A DNA stretch of 64,000 bases from Lepiota brunneoincarnata (Eukaryota; Basidiomycota; Agaricomycetes; Agaricales; Agaricaceae), in NCBI GenBank assembly GCA_023014365.1, contig JAEBUN010000054.1, positions 124,001-188,000 of the forward strand, given 5' to 3'. A program made the position numbers and the translations under genes. Below the pieces are notes generated by a model. The model saw only the letters and a program-made list of their open reading frames with translations, was not told the origin of the DNA and ran no database searches. Shown in pieces: positions 21,122-33,478 of the stretch (position 1 is its first letter; each line of letters begins with the position of its first letter).

Positions 21122-22355
21122 CTATTTTTCCGAGCTCAGGAGAGTCAGCGCGTCTGTCTTGGGAAGCTGAGCCTGTCGGCCTTTAGCCTTGGCATCAGGG
21201 AATTTCTTCTTGTCGCAGTTGGCAGCCCTGTGATTGGGATCTGCGCAGACAAGGCAGAGGTTATTGTCGAAATGTCGTTGATGTTCCTTGGGGGTTAATT
21301 TACCATCCTTACCAAGTTTACTAGTAAGGTCGGATTTGGGCAGGGCCAATTTCTGACCGGTGGGCAAATTGGGTGGATTGCCCTTGAAGTTGTTGTTGGG
21401 GGTGCTGCCTCTGTTATTATTGGCAGGCTTGGCGGCAGGTTGCAGGTTAGTCCAGGTGGAAGGGGATTGGTTACCTCCAGGTTTCCTAGAGGTGGTTGGG
21501 TCCAAAGTGGCTTTGGCATGGGCCTTCTCACAGTTGGCGCTCCCAGTAGTGAGTGTCGATCTTCATCGCTGCTGCTCGCATTTCAATGAAGGTGTTGGGC
21601 TTGCCATCAGGCCGATTGGACAGGATGTCCTGGATGCAGTCAGGGGAGGCCCTTGTAGTAGCAGTGACAAAATACTTCGTCACCCCAGTGGAGTTGGCCA
21701 GCTAGGCGGAGAAAGTCGACATGTTGTAGATGGCGATCTTCTCGTCGTAGCGCATTCGGAGGGAGTCAAGCTGCTCAGCAGCTTCTCCAGTCGGATCCGC
21801 AGGACCAAAATTGGTCTGCAGTTCCAGGGTGAACTGGTCCCAGTCCTTGATCCAGTCGTGTATTATTCCATGGTTGTCGGCCTTGTCGAGGCCAATTTCG
21901 AAGTGTTGCTGTGCCACACCTGTGAGGTATGTCAACGCAAAGTTGACCTTGGTGGCAGGGATAGCGAACTGGGCCGGGTTAGTACGGAAATAGAGCTGAC
22001 ATTGGAAGAGGAAGGGTTTGAGTTTGGTGGGGTCGGAACCTGTAAAGATGTCAGGTTCGCGAGCTTTGGTATGGGGAGATCGAGGAGGCTGTGGGGCTTG
22101 AGAGTTCCCACGGCTGTCCATTTGATTGGCTATGCATTGGAAAACTTGGAGTATGAGTCTATCATGGTCATCTCGGGTGTTGCCAGGTGGGATGTTGTTG
22201 TTGTTGTCACCATTGTCTGATGGTTTGTCGTCGCCCTGGGGGCCCGTCCCCATTGTCAGGATTGTCGTCGCGATCACCAGGGTCACTGGGATCAGGATTG
22301 GGGTCGGGGCCTTCATCAGGGCCATCGGGAGTCCGAAATAACGAAGGTTGGACAT
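21122..22355 (-). pseudogene. Element F gag, frameshifted
   Basis: The capsid part (22355-21702) includes REPDIFTGSDPTKLKPFLFQ, an alpha-helical Ty3-type Gag core and EAAEQLDSLRMRYDEKIAIY. After a stop at 21702 the frame continues with a typical linker, then shifts. The C-terminal part (21505-21122) has the nucleocapsid zinc knuckle CLVCADPNHRAANC (C-x2-C-x4-H-x4-C). Gag packages the element RNA and forms the particle. At least one stop and one frameshift disable it. Confidence 0.8.
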
Positions 22356-22570
22356 CTTCAGAGAAGCGGTCGGGAGTCAATGGTGCGACCGATTGTAGAC
22401 GAGAGTGAGGAGCCCTCAGGGAATCGGGTTGCAGTTCTTTGGAAAGGGGTTGTTGAGCGACATGTCTACTACTGGCAAACAGCTGGGGACACGAGAGTGC
22501 AGGTACGGGTGACTGTTTGAGAGACCATGGTTAGAAGGGATCAGAAAAGGTGATGGACAGGAGGAGTGTG

Positions 22571-22581
22571 AGTCTGATAAT
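22571..22581 (-). promoter_or_regulatory. Self-priming site of element F
   Basis: The minus strand reads ATTATCAGACT starting 2 nt after the 5' LTR. It is perfectly complementary to AGTCTGATAAT in the LTR (complement 22853-22863), which begins 34 nt downstream of TATATATA (from 22897). Confidence 0.7.
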
Positions 22582-22583
22582 AC

Positions 22584-23246
22584 TGTTAGAGCCTGGTGCG
22601 GGTCGGGACCTGAAGCGGAGGGTCGGGGTGGTATCCTTGATATAAGGTAACTGGGGGACAGGGCAAAGTCAGTATGTAGACTTCGGGACCAAGGTGGAGT
22701 ACGTTGGGCGGGGGGTTGAACTTGCAGCCTCAGCGTATGTGCTATGCCCTCCTACTGTCCTAGTCCATATTTCAGGAAGTCGGGGCCAAAGCAGAGCGAG
22801 GCAGAAGAGAGGAGAGGATAGAGAACAGGGAGCTGGTCCGCTGCTCAATTTGATTATCAGACTGAGGAGTACAAGCCAAGTACCTACGGTATATATACTA
22901 CTGGCCTTACGAACTATGACTTGTACTGACTATGTGCGGAGCAAAGCGGAGACCGATCTAGTTACAAACAGATTACAAACAGATTACAAATGGAATGGAA
23001 ATGGGTACAGGTATGGAGACTAATAACATATCTTGACTACAGATGGGAAATGGAGACGGGGGTATGAGACACCGAGGGTCAGGTGACCACAGCACGTGTG
23101 GAGGTGGTCGTGTGATCGGGGCAGTGGGTTGTGGTTGGAGCAGGTTGGGGCTGAGTTGGAGGGCAGAGGGTTGTTGTGTGGAACACGCGTGGAGTTGAGA
23201 AGCCGAAGTTTAAATGATTAGACTCTGAGTTGGCATGGATATGACA
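22584..23246 (-). repeat. 5' LTR of element F
   Basis: 663 bp; abuts duplication CAAAG at 23247. It contains the TATA box and self-primer segment described for the primer site. Confidence 0.87.
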
Positions 23247-23544
23247 CAAAGTTATGCATGTTGATTGCTCAGGGAAGTGCTTGCTTCCATAAACGATGTT
23301 CAGTGACGAAGTCGTCTGATATGAAATTTCCTTGAGCTCTGGAGTCAAGGAGGGCGATAAGCGGGACATCTTTTTGTTCTCTCAGGCTCTGCACCTTTAA
23401 GGGAAGATATATGGATTTATTGCTTGAAGTAGATGCAAGAGTTACAACATTACAAGAGAGAGGGGAACTGGGAGGGGCTGGTGTCGAACAGAACCTCTGA
23501 ATCAAAAATTTGTGAACGGTTGCATAGTCAGGTCTTTGGACCAA
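23247..23544 (-). pseudogene. Element B protease, N-terminal piece
   Basis: Contains PLIALLDSRAQGNFISDDFV, a Ty3-type protease active site in which D-S-G is D-S-R, a G-to-R change that should inactivate it. It joins in frame to 15405 across element F. The N-terminal linker SIYLPLKVQSLREQKDV precedes it. Confidence 0.7.
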
Positions 23545-23641
23545 GTCTCATAGACTTCAACAGCTTTGGTTTTGGGAATGGATTTGATAATAGAATGGAT
23601 TTTAAGGGAGGCATTTTGTATGTTGATCACTTTATCGATTT

Positions 23642-24726
23642 TCAGTTGTGGTCAGGTGACATTAGGGCAGATGCGGGAGATGTGGCCAGGTTTGAAGCAA
23701 TGGAAACATAAGCCTTTCTCATAGGCGCATTTCTCTTTGGGCATAAAGACAGCGTTGATATTGATGTCGTCATTATGGGGAAAATGATCTGGTTGGTCTT
23801 CTTCGGCTTCTTCTTGATTGGGGTGCAGATCACCAGGGATATTAAAAGAAGGGTAATATTTGGGACCTTCATTAAGGTACATGTTGTCGATCTCCATAGC
23901 ATTCGGATCACGCGATGGGCGGAATTGATAATGACGGTTCGGTCCAGTGTAGGACGATTGTTGTTGCAATTGGCGATATGGTTGTTGTGTGCGTTGGTAG
24001 TTATTAGTGGGAGTGGGATGTGGGTGGAATCCTGGACATGGTCTAAGGATTGTGGAGGTGGTACACCAGTTGTGGTCGATCTGGATAGTGTGGCAGTACC
24101 ATTTGTTTATGGTGTTAGGCAGGGTTTGGATCAGTAAGAATTTTGTATGCGAGGTTCCGGTTGATAACATTTTGGAATTTTTCTATGAGGGTGCAATTTT
24201 TGGTGAGTCCTGAATGGTGGACGAGAGTTTTAAACTCTGCAATGACATCTTCGATGTTGTGGGATCCTTGATGAAGGGTGCTAAGGTTGTGGAATGCTTG
24301 GGATGGGATGTTGATGGGCAAAAATGCTTTGGTGAACTCTTTGACAAGTTTGTCATATGATCCAGGAGTGAATTCTCCCCATACTTGCTTCAACTGAAAG
24401 TACTGGTTCTTCCAATTGCTAGCTTTGCCAGTTTTAAGTAAAGATAAGAAGAATACGATTTTCTTGTCGTTGGTATTGTAGATGTCGGCATTACCATAGA
24501 GGTATAAGGCTACAGAGTTGATGAACTCTTGGAAGTTCTTACGGTTGCCATTGAATGGTGTCGGTTTCTCGAACGATAATTCTTTGTAGCTGTTGTGTGG
24601 TGGTTGTGGTGATGGTGGGCAAGGTGGGCCTTGTGGTGGTCCAGGCAGTCCTGGTGGGCCTCCAGGTGGTCCTGGTGGGCCGGACAGTGGCTGGTTAGCC
24701 AGCGGGTCTCCCATAGTTTCAGACAT
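23642..24726 (-). pseudogene. Element B gag, frameshifted
   Basis: From ATG 24726: a Pro/Gly-rich N-terminus, then the capsid core (SFEKPTPFNGNRKNFQEFIN, FFLSLLKTGKASNWKNQYF, FLPINIPSQAFHNLSTLHQG). Near 24118 the frame shifts by one base. The second half (to 23652) contains NAMEIDN and the zinc knuckle CFHCFKPGHISRIC. It is a standard Ty3 Gag apart from the break. An upstream minus-strand ORF (25107-24865) may be a leader peptide or 5' exon. Confidence 0.75.
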
Positions 24727-24864
24727 GGGTTCAGAGGGAGGGGAAGGTGGTGGAAATGGTTATAATGTGTGGGGGAGTTGGTAGTGTCTGGGTTCGATTT
24801 GTCAAATAGGAAAACATAGGGGACCTCCTGTACTTGTGGTTGCTTCTAGCAGACCAAAGGGGAG

Positions 24865-25107
24865 TCACGGTGGTTCAACGGGTGATGGTTCGGTAATCTG
24901 GGTGGCTACCTGAAGGGTGGTATCCACTGGTTCGGGTGGGGTTGCATATACAGGTTGGTTGGACTCAGGAGAAGATGAAGGAACGTGAAAAGAAGGAGTA
25001 GGGCAAGGAGTAGATGGGGCGGCATGTGGGGTAATAGATGGTTGAGAGGGTCCTGGAGATCCACGGTCTGTCCTGGCTTTGAAATAACTACCTGTGATGG
25101 GCAACAA
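24865..25107 (-). CDS. Element B leader ORF
   Basis: An 80-codon, Pro/Ser/Thr-rich ORF beginning MLPITGSYFKARTDRG lies between the primer site and gag on the sense strand. It could be a 5' gag exon or an upstream ORF; the spacer to gag contains stops in this frame. No domain is recognised. Confidence 0.3.
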   Translation of the reverse strand: MLPITGSYFKARTDRGSPGPSQPSITPHAAPSTPCPTPSFHVPSSSPESNQPVYATPPEPVDTTLQVATQITEPSPVEPP

Positions 25108-25373
25108 TGTCTTTTCCAGTAAAGAGGAACCTCCAAGAATTTAAGATCCACTAAGATGTTCGACAAGACAAACAAGGAATCCGAGAACCTATAGAGATGC
25201 TGGGGTGCGAAGGTTCAGAAGAACAACAGCCAGAGTTCTTTGGGGTGAGGACCATGTCAGACGCTTGACTAGACAAGCAGTGATCCTCAACAGATTACAG
25301 TTCTGTCTAGACCTCACAGTTAACGGTACTGTGCAAACCAAGGAGGGTGAGAAGAGAGAAGAGAGGCAACAAG

Positions 25374-25384
25374 TAGCTTTGTCT
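25374..25384 (-). promoter_or_regulatory. Self-priming site of element B
   Basis: The minus strand reads AGACAAAGCTA, 2 nt inside the LTR end, perfectly complementary to TAGCTTTGTCT in the LTR (complement 25505-25515). That segment starts 32 nt after TATATATA (from 25547). Confidence 0.68.
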
Positions 25385-25386
25385 TT

Positions 25387-25739
25387 TGTTACTGCTGGTT
25401 AGGTGTCTGCAAGGCTCAATGTGATTAACGACGAGTTAACCGTTGAGTAGTGCAAGCAAGTCTAAGGTGATGCCAAAGATCAGGAACAAATACGGTGTAT
25501 AACAAGACAAAGCTAAGGATTACAAGTAATACTTAGGTCTATATATACTACTGGGGTGACTGGCATGTGATAAAAGAGAGAATCACATGCAGACGTATGA
25601 GAATCACAGGCCAAAGGAGAACTAACTATAGATGGGCAGTGGCATGTGATAAATAAATATAACCGGGTGCTGACAACAGGCAGTGACATGTGATAAGTAA
25701 AAATAGACTGGCAGGCGCATAAATGGGAAAATGGTAACA
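25387..25739 (-). repeat. 5' LTR of element B
   Basis: 353 bp with inverted ends TGTTAC...GTAACA. It has a TATA box near 25540-25547 and three copies of a GRCATGTGATAA motif (about 25562, 25640, 25686) that may be upstream regulatory repeats. Only one copy is present, so no target duplication could be checked. Confidence 0.65.
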
Positions 25740-26014
25740 GCTCTAATGCTCACTCCCCACTTTCTTCCACCTCTAGGCCTCCCCCAGGATATGTCAGACT
25801 CCCCCCCTTCATGCTGACAGTCCAACCCTCAGCCCCTCCATGCCCCCTCACCCATTCTTACCCCTCCCTGGGAAATCCAGTCCCTATGGACATTGATGCC
25901 TCCAAGCAGAAATCAGGACTTCCCCAACTTTGTTATTGCTGTAAAAGACCAGGACACATGAAGGCTGAGTGCCCACTCCATCACAATATCCGGTACATGG
26001 ATCTGGAGGAATGA
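25740..26014 (+). pseudogene. Element D gag, C-terminal part
   Basis: Contains PVPMDIDASKQKSG, a linker typical of Gag just before the nucleocapsid, and the zinc knuckle CYCCKRPGHMKAEC. A TGA at 26012 interrupts the frame, which otherwise continues into a basic linker (RGRSRGGIRGGF). The N-terminal capsid is absent. Confidence 0.7.
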
Positions 26015-26023
26015 GAGGAGCTA

Positions 26024-27434
26024 ATGCAGAGGTGGAATTCTGAGAGGGGAAGAAGCAGAGGTGGCATCAGAGGGGGATTTTCAGCAATGCAATGGGTGAC
26101 TGGTGGGCCCCTGCCACATTCAAGTAATAGGTTCTCTGTTTTGTCGGTAGATGAAATAGAACCCATTTCTGACTCCCTACCAATCACCAAAGACACACCA
26201 CCACCCCCCAAAACTCCAATGCAATGTCCCCATTGGGAATGCCACCTTCCAAAGAGACCAGTCATCACTTACTTTGATTTGGAATCCAAATCCCTCCAGC
26301 TGACAGTAGAACTTGAGACCACTGACTCAGCTGAATGCAAAACAGTCAAGGCATTAGTGGATTCTGGAGCAACTGGTTCCTTCATTGACCAAGATTTTGT
26401 TTGCACTGCTCGCCTCAGTACTCACCACCTATCCAACCCCATCCTGGTATTCAATGTAGATGGAACCCTGAATGAGGCTGGCCAAATCTCTGAAGTGGTA
26501 GATGTGGTCTTATGCTATCAGAACCATGCCAAGCGCACACTGTTGGCAGTAACCAAGCTGGGAAAGCAAGAACTCCTCCTCAGGTTCATATGGCTGTGAA
26601 ACAACATAACCCGGAAATCAACTGGCAGACTGGCAAAGTCAAATTATCTTGATGCCCCTCATGCTGTACTGAATGCCGAGACCAGTCACATGCCAAGTGC
26701 TATGCACAGAAGCTTCAAGCTAACTGCATCTGCGCATGCTGGCTTGGCCCATTCCCCACCTTAGCCAAAGAAGAGGAAGAGGATGAGCCAAACCCTCCCA
26801 CCTCAGAGCTAGACAAGCCTTGGGAAGATGGAGATCGTATCTTTGCAGTTGGACTCCTCCCCCCAAAGCCTATACCTGAAGTGATTGCTGCAGGTTCTAC
26901 TACTTCCCAACGCCTGGCCAAAGCATTTCTCTGGAACTCCCAAACAAATGACTCCCAGAATTCCAGCTTCCAAGCACATGTCCCCTTGTACCTCTAGGAG
27001 TACACTGCCATCTTTGCCAAAGAGTCCTTTGACATGCTCCCAGATCACTGACCCTGGGATCACACTATAGAGCTTATCCCTGGGGCAGACCCCAAGGGGT
27101 GCAAGGTCTACCCACTGTCCCCTCTTGAGCAAAAGGAATTGGACAAATTCCTTCAGGAAAACTTGTCATCAGGTTGAATACACCCATCTAAGTCTCCTAT
27201 GGCCTCTTCAGTCTTCTTTATCAAAAAAAAGGATGGTTTGCTTCACCTGGTACAGGATTACCAAGCACTCAATGCCCTCACAGTGAAGAACAAGTACCCC
27301 CTCCCCCTCATTCCAAGCTAGTTGCACAGCTCCAAGGGGCCAAGTACTTCACCAAGTTGGATGTCCAATGGGGCTTTAATAACATCCAGATTAAGCCTGG
27401 AGATGAGTGGAAGGCAGCATTTCGCACCAACCAG
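26024..27434 (+). pseudogene. Element D protease and first part of RT
   Basis: The protease active site ALVDSGATGSFIDQDFV is intact in sequence, followed by VFNVDGTLNEAGQI and a decayed second half after a frameshift near 26590. The RT N-terminus ([51 protein letters not shown]) is read across several TGA and TAG stops. The frame stops at 27434 where element C begins and resumes at 49003. Confidence 0.72.
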
Positions 27435-28685
27435 TGATACACTGATTTCATGCCTATACATGAATTCTGTACTCCAGAACAATTCTCTACATAGAATCAT
27501 TGGCTATATCATTAAGGAACTCTATAGAGGATTGATACTATGTCCCATAGTAGCCAGTTTCGACCGAATTGAGGATATTCGAGCCTCAGAAGTGTTCAAA
27601 CCAGTTCATTATCACTAAGCTTAGTGAACCAAGCTATCAGAATGCTCTCTGGAGGGATTCAGGACTCTACATAGCCTATCAAGTATACTCTGGTTGCATC
27701 AAGGGACCTTACAAGCAGTTTTCTGATGAACTCAGGATTCATTTGAACCCAAAGAATGTACATAGCAGCTGCCACAGGTGTATCATGCCTATAATGAGCC
27801 CAATAATGATGACTGGACCACAGAACTGAACATCCAATGTTTGGGAGGTGACACCTGATGCCCAAAACCCTAGAAATATCAAAGACTCATAATTAACAAG
27901 TGCTTTGTGGGTCCCAGCACCTTGGCATACTGCCTAACTGAGAATAATTACAACAGATCAAGGGATTGTCCATCTGCTATACATTCTGATCATAATTGGT
28001 CCAGGAGGCTTAATGTGCTCACATGGATGCAGAATAATGCAGATGAGCACGGAACATGTCTGGCTGGATTGCCATTTGTCAATCAGAGAAAAACCCATAA
28101 CCCAGGGCAAGGTTGAAATGCTGCTGAAACCTTCCAAAATATTCTGCAGTACCTGTAACAATTAAGCTTATTGTTTTCTATTTCATATTTACTATCTCTC
28201 GTATGTATCTAAGCAATATAAATATGGTCACACTTGTTCATGGAGAAGCAAGAGGTCTCACTCCCTGCTTCCACATACAAGTCTGTGAGCTGTGATCAAG
28301 AACAGCTTCAGAGGACTATTTAGTGTGCATAGTTAAGTGTGATTTCTTTGGTCGTCGGCCAACCCAGAGACAGAGACAGAGAACAGAGTTCAGAGACCAG
28401 AGACCAGAGACTAGAGACCCTGCACTTTGAATTGACAGGGATTGTCCTTTCATTGTTGCACTGTACAGCTGAGATAACTTCAACAGGTTGTTTGTTAACC
28501 TCTAAAACACTACTCTCTTGAATTTCACTGTCAGAATGCACCCCCAGAACACCCCAAAAGACGAAACTGTTCATTATTTATCTCATACCACTTGTATAAG
28601 CTTAAGCCTTATTGAATTTCAGCTAAGCTTAGTGAAAACAAGCCCTCTATTTATATTAAAATCCACAAATGTTTCTACCTTTTCA
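27435..28685 (+). repeat. 5' LTR of element C
   Basis: 1251 bp, starting TGATACACTGATTTCATGCC and ending GTTTCTACCTTTTCA. It matches 46276-46528 and 48012-48998 closely. Four TAAGCTTA palindromes lie in it (27616, 28163, 28597, 28624). A short AGAGACCAGAGACC-type repeat lies at about 28371-28420. Confidence 0.78.
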
Positions 28686-28687
28686 TC

Positions 28688-28700
28688 TGGAGCCCACCGC
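28688..28700 (+). promoter_or_regulatory. Candidate tRNA-type primer site of element C
   Basis: TGGAGCCCACCGC begins 2 nt after the LTR end. Its TGG would pair with the CCA end of a tRNA. No self-complementary copy was found in the LTR, so this element appears to use a tRNA, unlike the four self-primed families here. Confidence 0.4.
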
Positions 28701-28771
28701 TGAGGGGGGTTTTCAGTTGAATTTCATGAGACAAACACCAAAAGACTTGGACACTGGCCTGCCTTTCACCT

Positions 28772-30257
28772 GTGAAGCAGAAAAAGGTTCAAGCAAAGAC
28801 TGTAAAGTCACCCAAAACATCCTTCGAGAGCAGTCTCAGGAAGGTTGACCCCCCAAAACAGAGAACTACTCAGAATTCTAATCATCCAGAAGGTTCTGAA
28901 GGCCTCATTGCCACTAGTACCTCTCAAAAGCAAAAAGATCCTACTAGTTCAATAGCTGCAAACACAGCAAGCAGTTCAGCAGTTGCAGTATCGAGAGAAG
29001 CCATACCACCAACCTCTACTGCTCCCAGATTTACTATAAGGCTTCCAGCCTCAGCTTGCAACATAGTGCATAACCCACACACTGAAAACCAGGATGGTCC
29101 ACCCATTCCTACACCAAACTTAGCGTTACCAAACCAAAACTCATTTCATATGAACCCTCCTGGTGCCTCTATGGTACCACAGATATCACAGTCAACTCCG
29201 ACTGTACAGACAAACCAAACTACACCATCTACGATGACTACAGCTAGAAAAATGGGACACAAGCATATGCCAATTCCCTTTAGCAATAATGCTCCCAGAT
29301 GGGATGCATCAAAACCACAGACATTGAGAAATTATCTCTGGATGCTTGAATGGCTCTTTACTATAATGAAGACGATGGACAATGCAGAAAGGATAAATTG
29401 GGCAGTGTTATGTGGACTAGGATATCCATGAAGAGTGGATGAGTTTTGTGGAGTTCCTAGCAGGAAGCTGGACAGGCTTCATAGAGAGATTGAAGAAAGA
29501 GTATCCTGAGACTGTGGCAGCCAAACAGGGCTCAGTGCAATGATTGAGGGAACTCTGCACAGAAAGTAGAGGCATTGCAATGAATGAAAAGCATAAAGTC
29601 TTGGACTTCAAAAGGCAATTCATTCTCAAAGCAGAGAAGTGTCTGAAGTCACTGGCAGTAGTCTTGAACCTGAGAGCTAGTTGAGTTATTTACAAGTGCA
29701 CTGGACTCTGTGTTCCAGGATATACTCAATGTGAGATTAGCGATCACCAGGGCATGTAGAACTGCAAGCAATGGGTCAGCACTGACTGCAAAGGATTTAC
29801 ACAAAGAGGACCCCTATGATTGGCAGATTGTTGTGGATAAAGCCATCAAAATTTCAATTGGCAAAACACTTATGCGATCCCTGCATCAGGATTCAAGGCT
29901 GGTGAACTTGGCATTGATGAGCCATCCACCTGCAATGTCCAAACAGGAACTTATGATCCTGTAGTAAAGTGAGAGCTGCAAAGCTTAAAGCAGAAATTTC
30001 AGGATGAAGTCTCACAGATGGCAGGCAGTCTCGCTGAGCTCAAGGACCTCATGAATATCCAGGGGCATACCTTAAAATCATACTTAGAGAGTTTGGTGAA
30101 GGACAGACATAACCATGTCAGCTTTAATCATGTGCAGAGGAACACCAGGAGTGGGCCAGCAGGGTCACTTTCCGATTGCAAGTGTTTTCACTGCTGGTTA
30201 TTAGAGCATAGTTGGTTATTCTGCCTGGACATGGAGGTGGATAAACAAGCTGGCTGA
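28772..30257 (+). pseudogene. Element C gag
   Basis: The N-terminus is rich in Ser, Thr, Gln and Pro, then a capsid-like core begins APRWDASKPQTLRNYLWMLE and continues, after a stop at 29429, with SWTGFIERLKKEYPE. Farther on, FHCWLLEHSWLF lies inside a C-x2-C-x4-H-x4-C zinc knuckle near 30183-30225. Several stops and shifts break the frame. It corresponds to the Gag of a Ty3-like clade common in agaricomycetes. Confidence 0.65.
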
Positions 30258-30397
30258 ATTAGAGTCGAAGGGAACAAAATATATATGGGAGACAGGCTCA
30301 AGTGTCCCTTGAGGAGAAAGGCCTATTAAAGAAAAAGTGGCAAAGTACTAAGTGACAAAGGGACAACTCTTCATTCAGATACCAGAACTGCCAGAGG

Positions 30398-31780
30398 TTG
30401 AGCCTGAGTTACCATAAGTGCCAGTGGCAGCTGGCATTTGCACAGAAAGTGTTCTCAAGGTCAGAAAACCAAAGGTCACCAGTGGAAGAAGAAACCTGCT
30501 ATCTGAAGCAGCACATGGAAATGTTGGAGACAGCTGCCATCCACACTGGGAGTGCCACAAAGGTTAAGCTTATGACCAGAAAGGATGATAATGTTGAGAT
30601 ACAGTCTTTGGCCAAGCAATTGGCACAGATACAGGCTAAGCTTAGTGGTTTGACAGATGGTATGCCCTCAGCAAGCCAGTATTTGGACACCAGGAGTGGC
30701 ATGAAGACTTGGAACCTGGAGTTGGGTTTCTAAAGGGTTTGAGGAAGGAGCCAGCTCTGAAGAAGAAGGTCGCCTTTGCCAGAGGACAGACTCCTGAGGA
30801 CACATCAGATTCTGAGTGATCAGAAGAATCAGAAAATGAGGAAATAGGGCAGACAACAGAGAAACCAACGCATGCAGCGGCAGGGGAACTACCATATAGA
30901 AATGTGAAACCACTGCACCTGGTTGTTGAGGTACCACCGCTGCCTGTCAGAAGGATGGAATCATCCAAGAAGGAGCCTGCATATAAGCACCAGGCCCCTA
31001 TAGAGAGGAATGTCAATGTTGAGGAAGTACTCAGCAGGGAATTGAAACGAGAAGCCTCAGTATTGCATGGAGAACTCTTGGCATTGTCACCTTTATACAG
31101 GAACACTTATAGAGAGCAAATTATGAGAAAATGGGTACCCACAAATCAAAGCTTAATAGCAGGAGTTGGACCCTTGGAAGATGATACAGAAGATATGGAA
31201 ATTAATAGTGGGCCAGTACAGGTCATGATAATGGAGTTGGCAGACAGCTCTCAGAAGTATGATACGGTGCTCCGAGAAGGCTCAACAACCCAAGCCTGGG
31301 TAGCTCAGGATCCAATCATGCAGTACTTGGAGTCACTTCCCAGAAGAGACAGGGGACAGCAAGTGTTCATTGCCAAAGAATGCGAACTGTTGAGAGTAGT
31401 GCCAACCCTGATAAATGGGATTTGGCAGGAGAGGCCTTGCTAGACAGTGGGTCACAGATTGTAGTCCATGAGTCAGGAAGCAGTGATTGCCTGTCAAGTT
31501 TCTTGGGACCCAGACACTACAATTAATTTGCAGAGTGCAAATGGGCAGGTTGAAAAGACCTATGGATTGGCAAAGAATGTAGGCTTTACCTGTGGGGGAG
31601 TCACAATCTATTTGCAAGTTCACATCATTCATAACCCCATGTATTGAGTACTGCTGGGATGACCATTTGATGTAATGATGGCTAGTGAAGTCAGGAATAG
31701 CACCAGCAGCGAGCAAACCTTGGTTATCATGGACCCAAATACCAGAGAAAGGACTGTGTTACCAACTTATGCTTGAGGAG
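30398..31780 (+). pseudogene. Element C gag-pol linker and protease
   Basis: Open segments at 30398-30733 and 30904-31443 encode a charged linker ending in RRDRGQQVFIAKECELLRVV. At about 31436-31460 the sequence gives ALLDSGSQIV, a retroviral-type aspartic protease active site, in a frame shifted relative to the ORF that stops at 31443. The second protease half follows with stops. Confidence 0.6.
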
Positions 31781-32021
31781 AGTGTAATCCTCCTAAGCTT
31801 AGAGAAAACAGTCAAAATTTTCAAGAAACCTTGATGAGTTGACTAAGGGATAAGGAGAGGTGGCTTGTATAATAGACTATGATGATGAGAAGGGCCCTGT
31901 CATTGCACAAACACTAAGCTTAGCAAAAGGAAGCTTCTCAGAGGCTGAGCTACAGTGAATGTTCATTGACTGAGTCATATGTAATGAGGACTGCCCACAG
32001 GAAGATAAAGCGACAGCATTA

Positions 32022-33478
32022 TTGTGCCTAGGATGCATTGCCAATGCACAGGGTACTGAGGATCAGGGAATAACTGTCCTCGAAACAGAAGAGGATGACA
32101 AAGATACAGTGCAATGCCTGGCTGGGAAGAAATATAAACCAGTTGCCTTAAAAGTGAGGCCAGTGTTGGGTGATTTACCAGAGAGATTCAGGATAAACAA
32201 GAAATAAAAGGGGACCCTGCTGGCAGAAATGCCTAAGCTTAGCATGCATCCTCCAGAGTTTGCCCTGACAGGCAAATACACTGAAGAGTGTAAGCTTAAG
32301 CTGGACAAAGCCCATGCAGGGGATTTCTTGTGGCCAGAAGAAAGAAAGCTGATGCACCATATCATGATGCTTCAAGAGAAAGCATTCGCATGGACAGATG
32401 AGGAGAGGGGATGTTTTAGGGAAGATTTCTTCCTGCCAATTGAGATACCAATGGTAGAACATACTCCATGGGTTGAGAAGCCCATTCCGAATTCCTCCAG
32501 CAATATATGATGAAGTCTGTGCCATTATAAAGAGAAAGATTAGTGCTGGTGTATACAAGCCATTGAACTCATCCTATAAGTCCAGATGGTTCTGTGTGGT
32601 GAAGAAAGATGGAAAAAGTTTGAGACTGGTACACAGCTTGGAACCGCTGAACAGAGTGACAATAGTGCATTCAGGACTGCTGCCAGCAACAGAAGATTTG
32701 GCAATGCACTTTGCAGGCAGAGCTTGCAGAGGCATTTTGGACCTGTATGTTGGCTATGACAAGCGATTGTTAGCAGAGTTGTCTTGGGACTTAACAACGT
32801 TCCAGACACCTTTTGGAAGCACTATGCTTAGTGATGCTACCCATGGGATGGACCAATTCAGTGCCTATATTTCATGAGGATGTAACAGCAATCCTAGCCA
32901 GTGAGATACCAGAATATATGATGCTGTACATAGATGATGTTCCTATCAGGGGACTGAAAACTAGATATGAGTTGCCTGATGGCACTGAAGAGATGTTGAA
33001 AGAGAACCCAGGGATCCAACGATTTGTATGGGAACACATGCAGATGGTCAATAGGATTCTGCAGAGGATGAAATACATAGGGGGAACCTTCTCTGGGCCC
33101 AAGACAACTATCTGCACTGATGAAATCACTGTAGTGGGTTTTGAATGCTCCTATAAAGGACAGTTGCCCACCGCAGACACCATTGGAAAAATTTTAAGAT
33201 GGGGGGATTGCGAGAATGTCTCAGAGCTAAGGGGTTTTCTAGGGACAGCTATGCACTGCAGGAATCATATCCCAAAGTTTATAGCCATTGCTGCACCTCT
33301 ATATGAAAAGCTTAAGAAGGGACAAGAGTTTGAATGGGGGGAAAATGAATGGAAAGTGCAGCAAGAGCTGAAAGATGCAATTCAGTGCTGTTTCCAGACC
33401 AGGAACCCTGAATTTCCAAGTAAACAACCCATAGTAGTAGCCGTGGATACCTCATGGAGGGCAGTGGGATACTACATA
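32022..33478 (+). pseudogene. Element C reverse transcriptase
   Basis: RT core: PPAIYDEVCAIIKRKISAG, SRWFCVVKKDGKSLRLVHSL, CRGILDLYVGYD, LVMLPMGWTNSVPIFHEDV and the catalytic box YIDDVPIRG, followed by the connection segment SELRGFLGTAMHCRNHIPKF and the start of RNase H (VVAVDTSWRAVGYYI). A one-base insertion near 32815 shifts the frame between FQTPFG and the LPMGW motif. Catalytic residues look intact. The frame is cut at 33478 by mariner element M and resumes in frame at 38716. Confidence 0.78.

Larger units (their letters stand above)
15406..23246 (-). mobile_element. Element F: complete but decayed chromovirus (Ty3-like)
   Basis: 7841 bp, minus strand. The LTRs are 15406-16076 (3') and 22584-23246 (5'), flanked by duplication CAAAG (15401-15405 and 23247-23251). 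Order on the minus strand: 5' LTR, primer site 22571-22581, gag, protease, RT-RNase H, integrase, chromodomain, then a divergent plus-strand gene at 16198-17201, and a purine tract before the 3' LTR. Frameshifts, in-frame TGA codons and substituted catalytic residues show that this copy is dead. It sits inside the protease gene of element B. Confidence 0.88.
15100..25739 (-). mobile_element. Element B: truncated Ty3-like retrotransposon hosting element F
   Basis: Minus-strand element with 5' LTR 25387-25739, self-priming site 25374-25384, gag (24726-23642) and a protease region that is split by element F: it runs from 23544 to 23247 and continues at 15405 down to about 15119. No reverse transcriptase or integrase follows, so the 3' half is missing. 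Its 5' LTR directly abuts gag-like coding sequence of element D at 25740, so B probably inserted into D. Frameshifts and a protease D-S-R in place of D-S-G show that it is dead. Confidence 0.7.

Noticed and set aside
21360..22220. Plus-strand 286-codon ORF
   Set aside because: It is the antisense shadow of element F gag, which has zinc-knuckle and capsid motifs on the minus strand.
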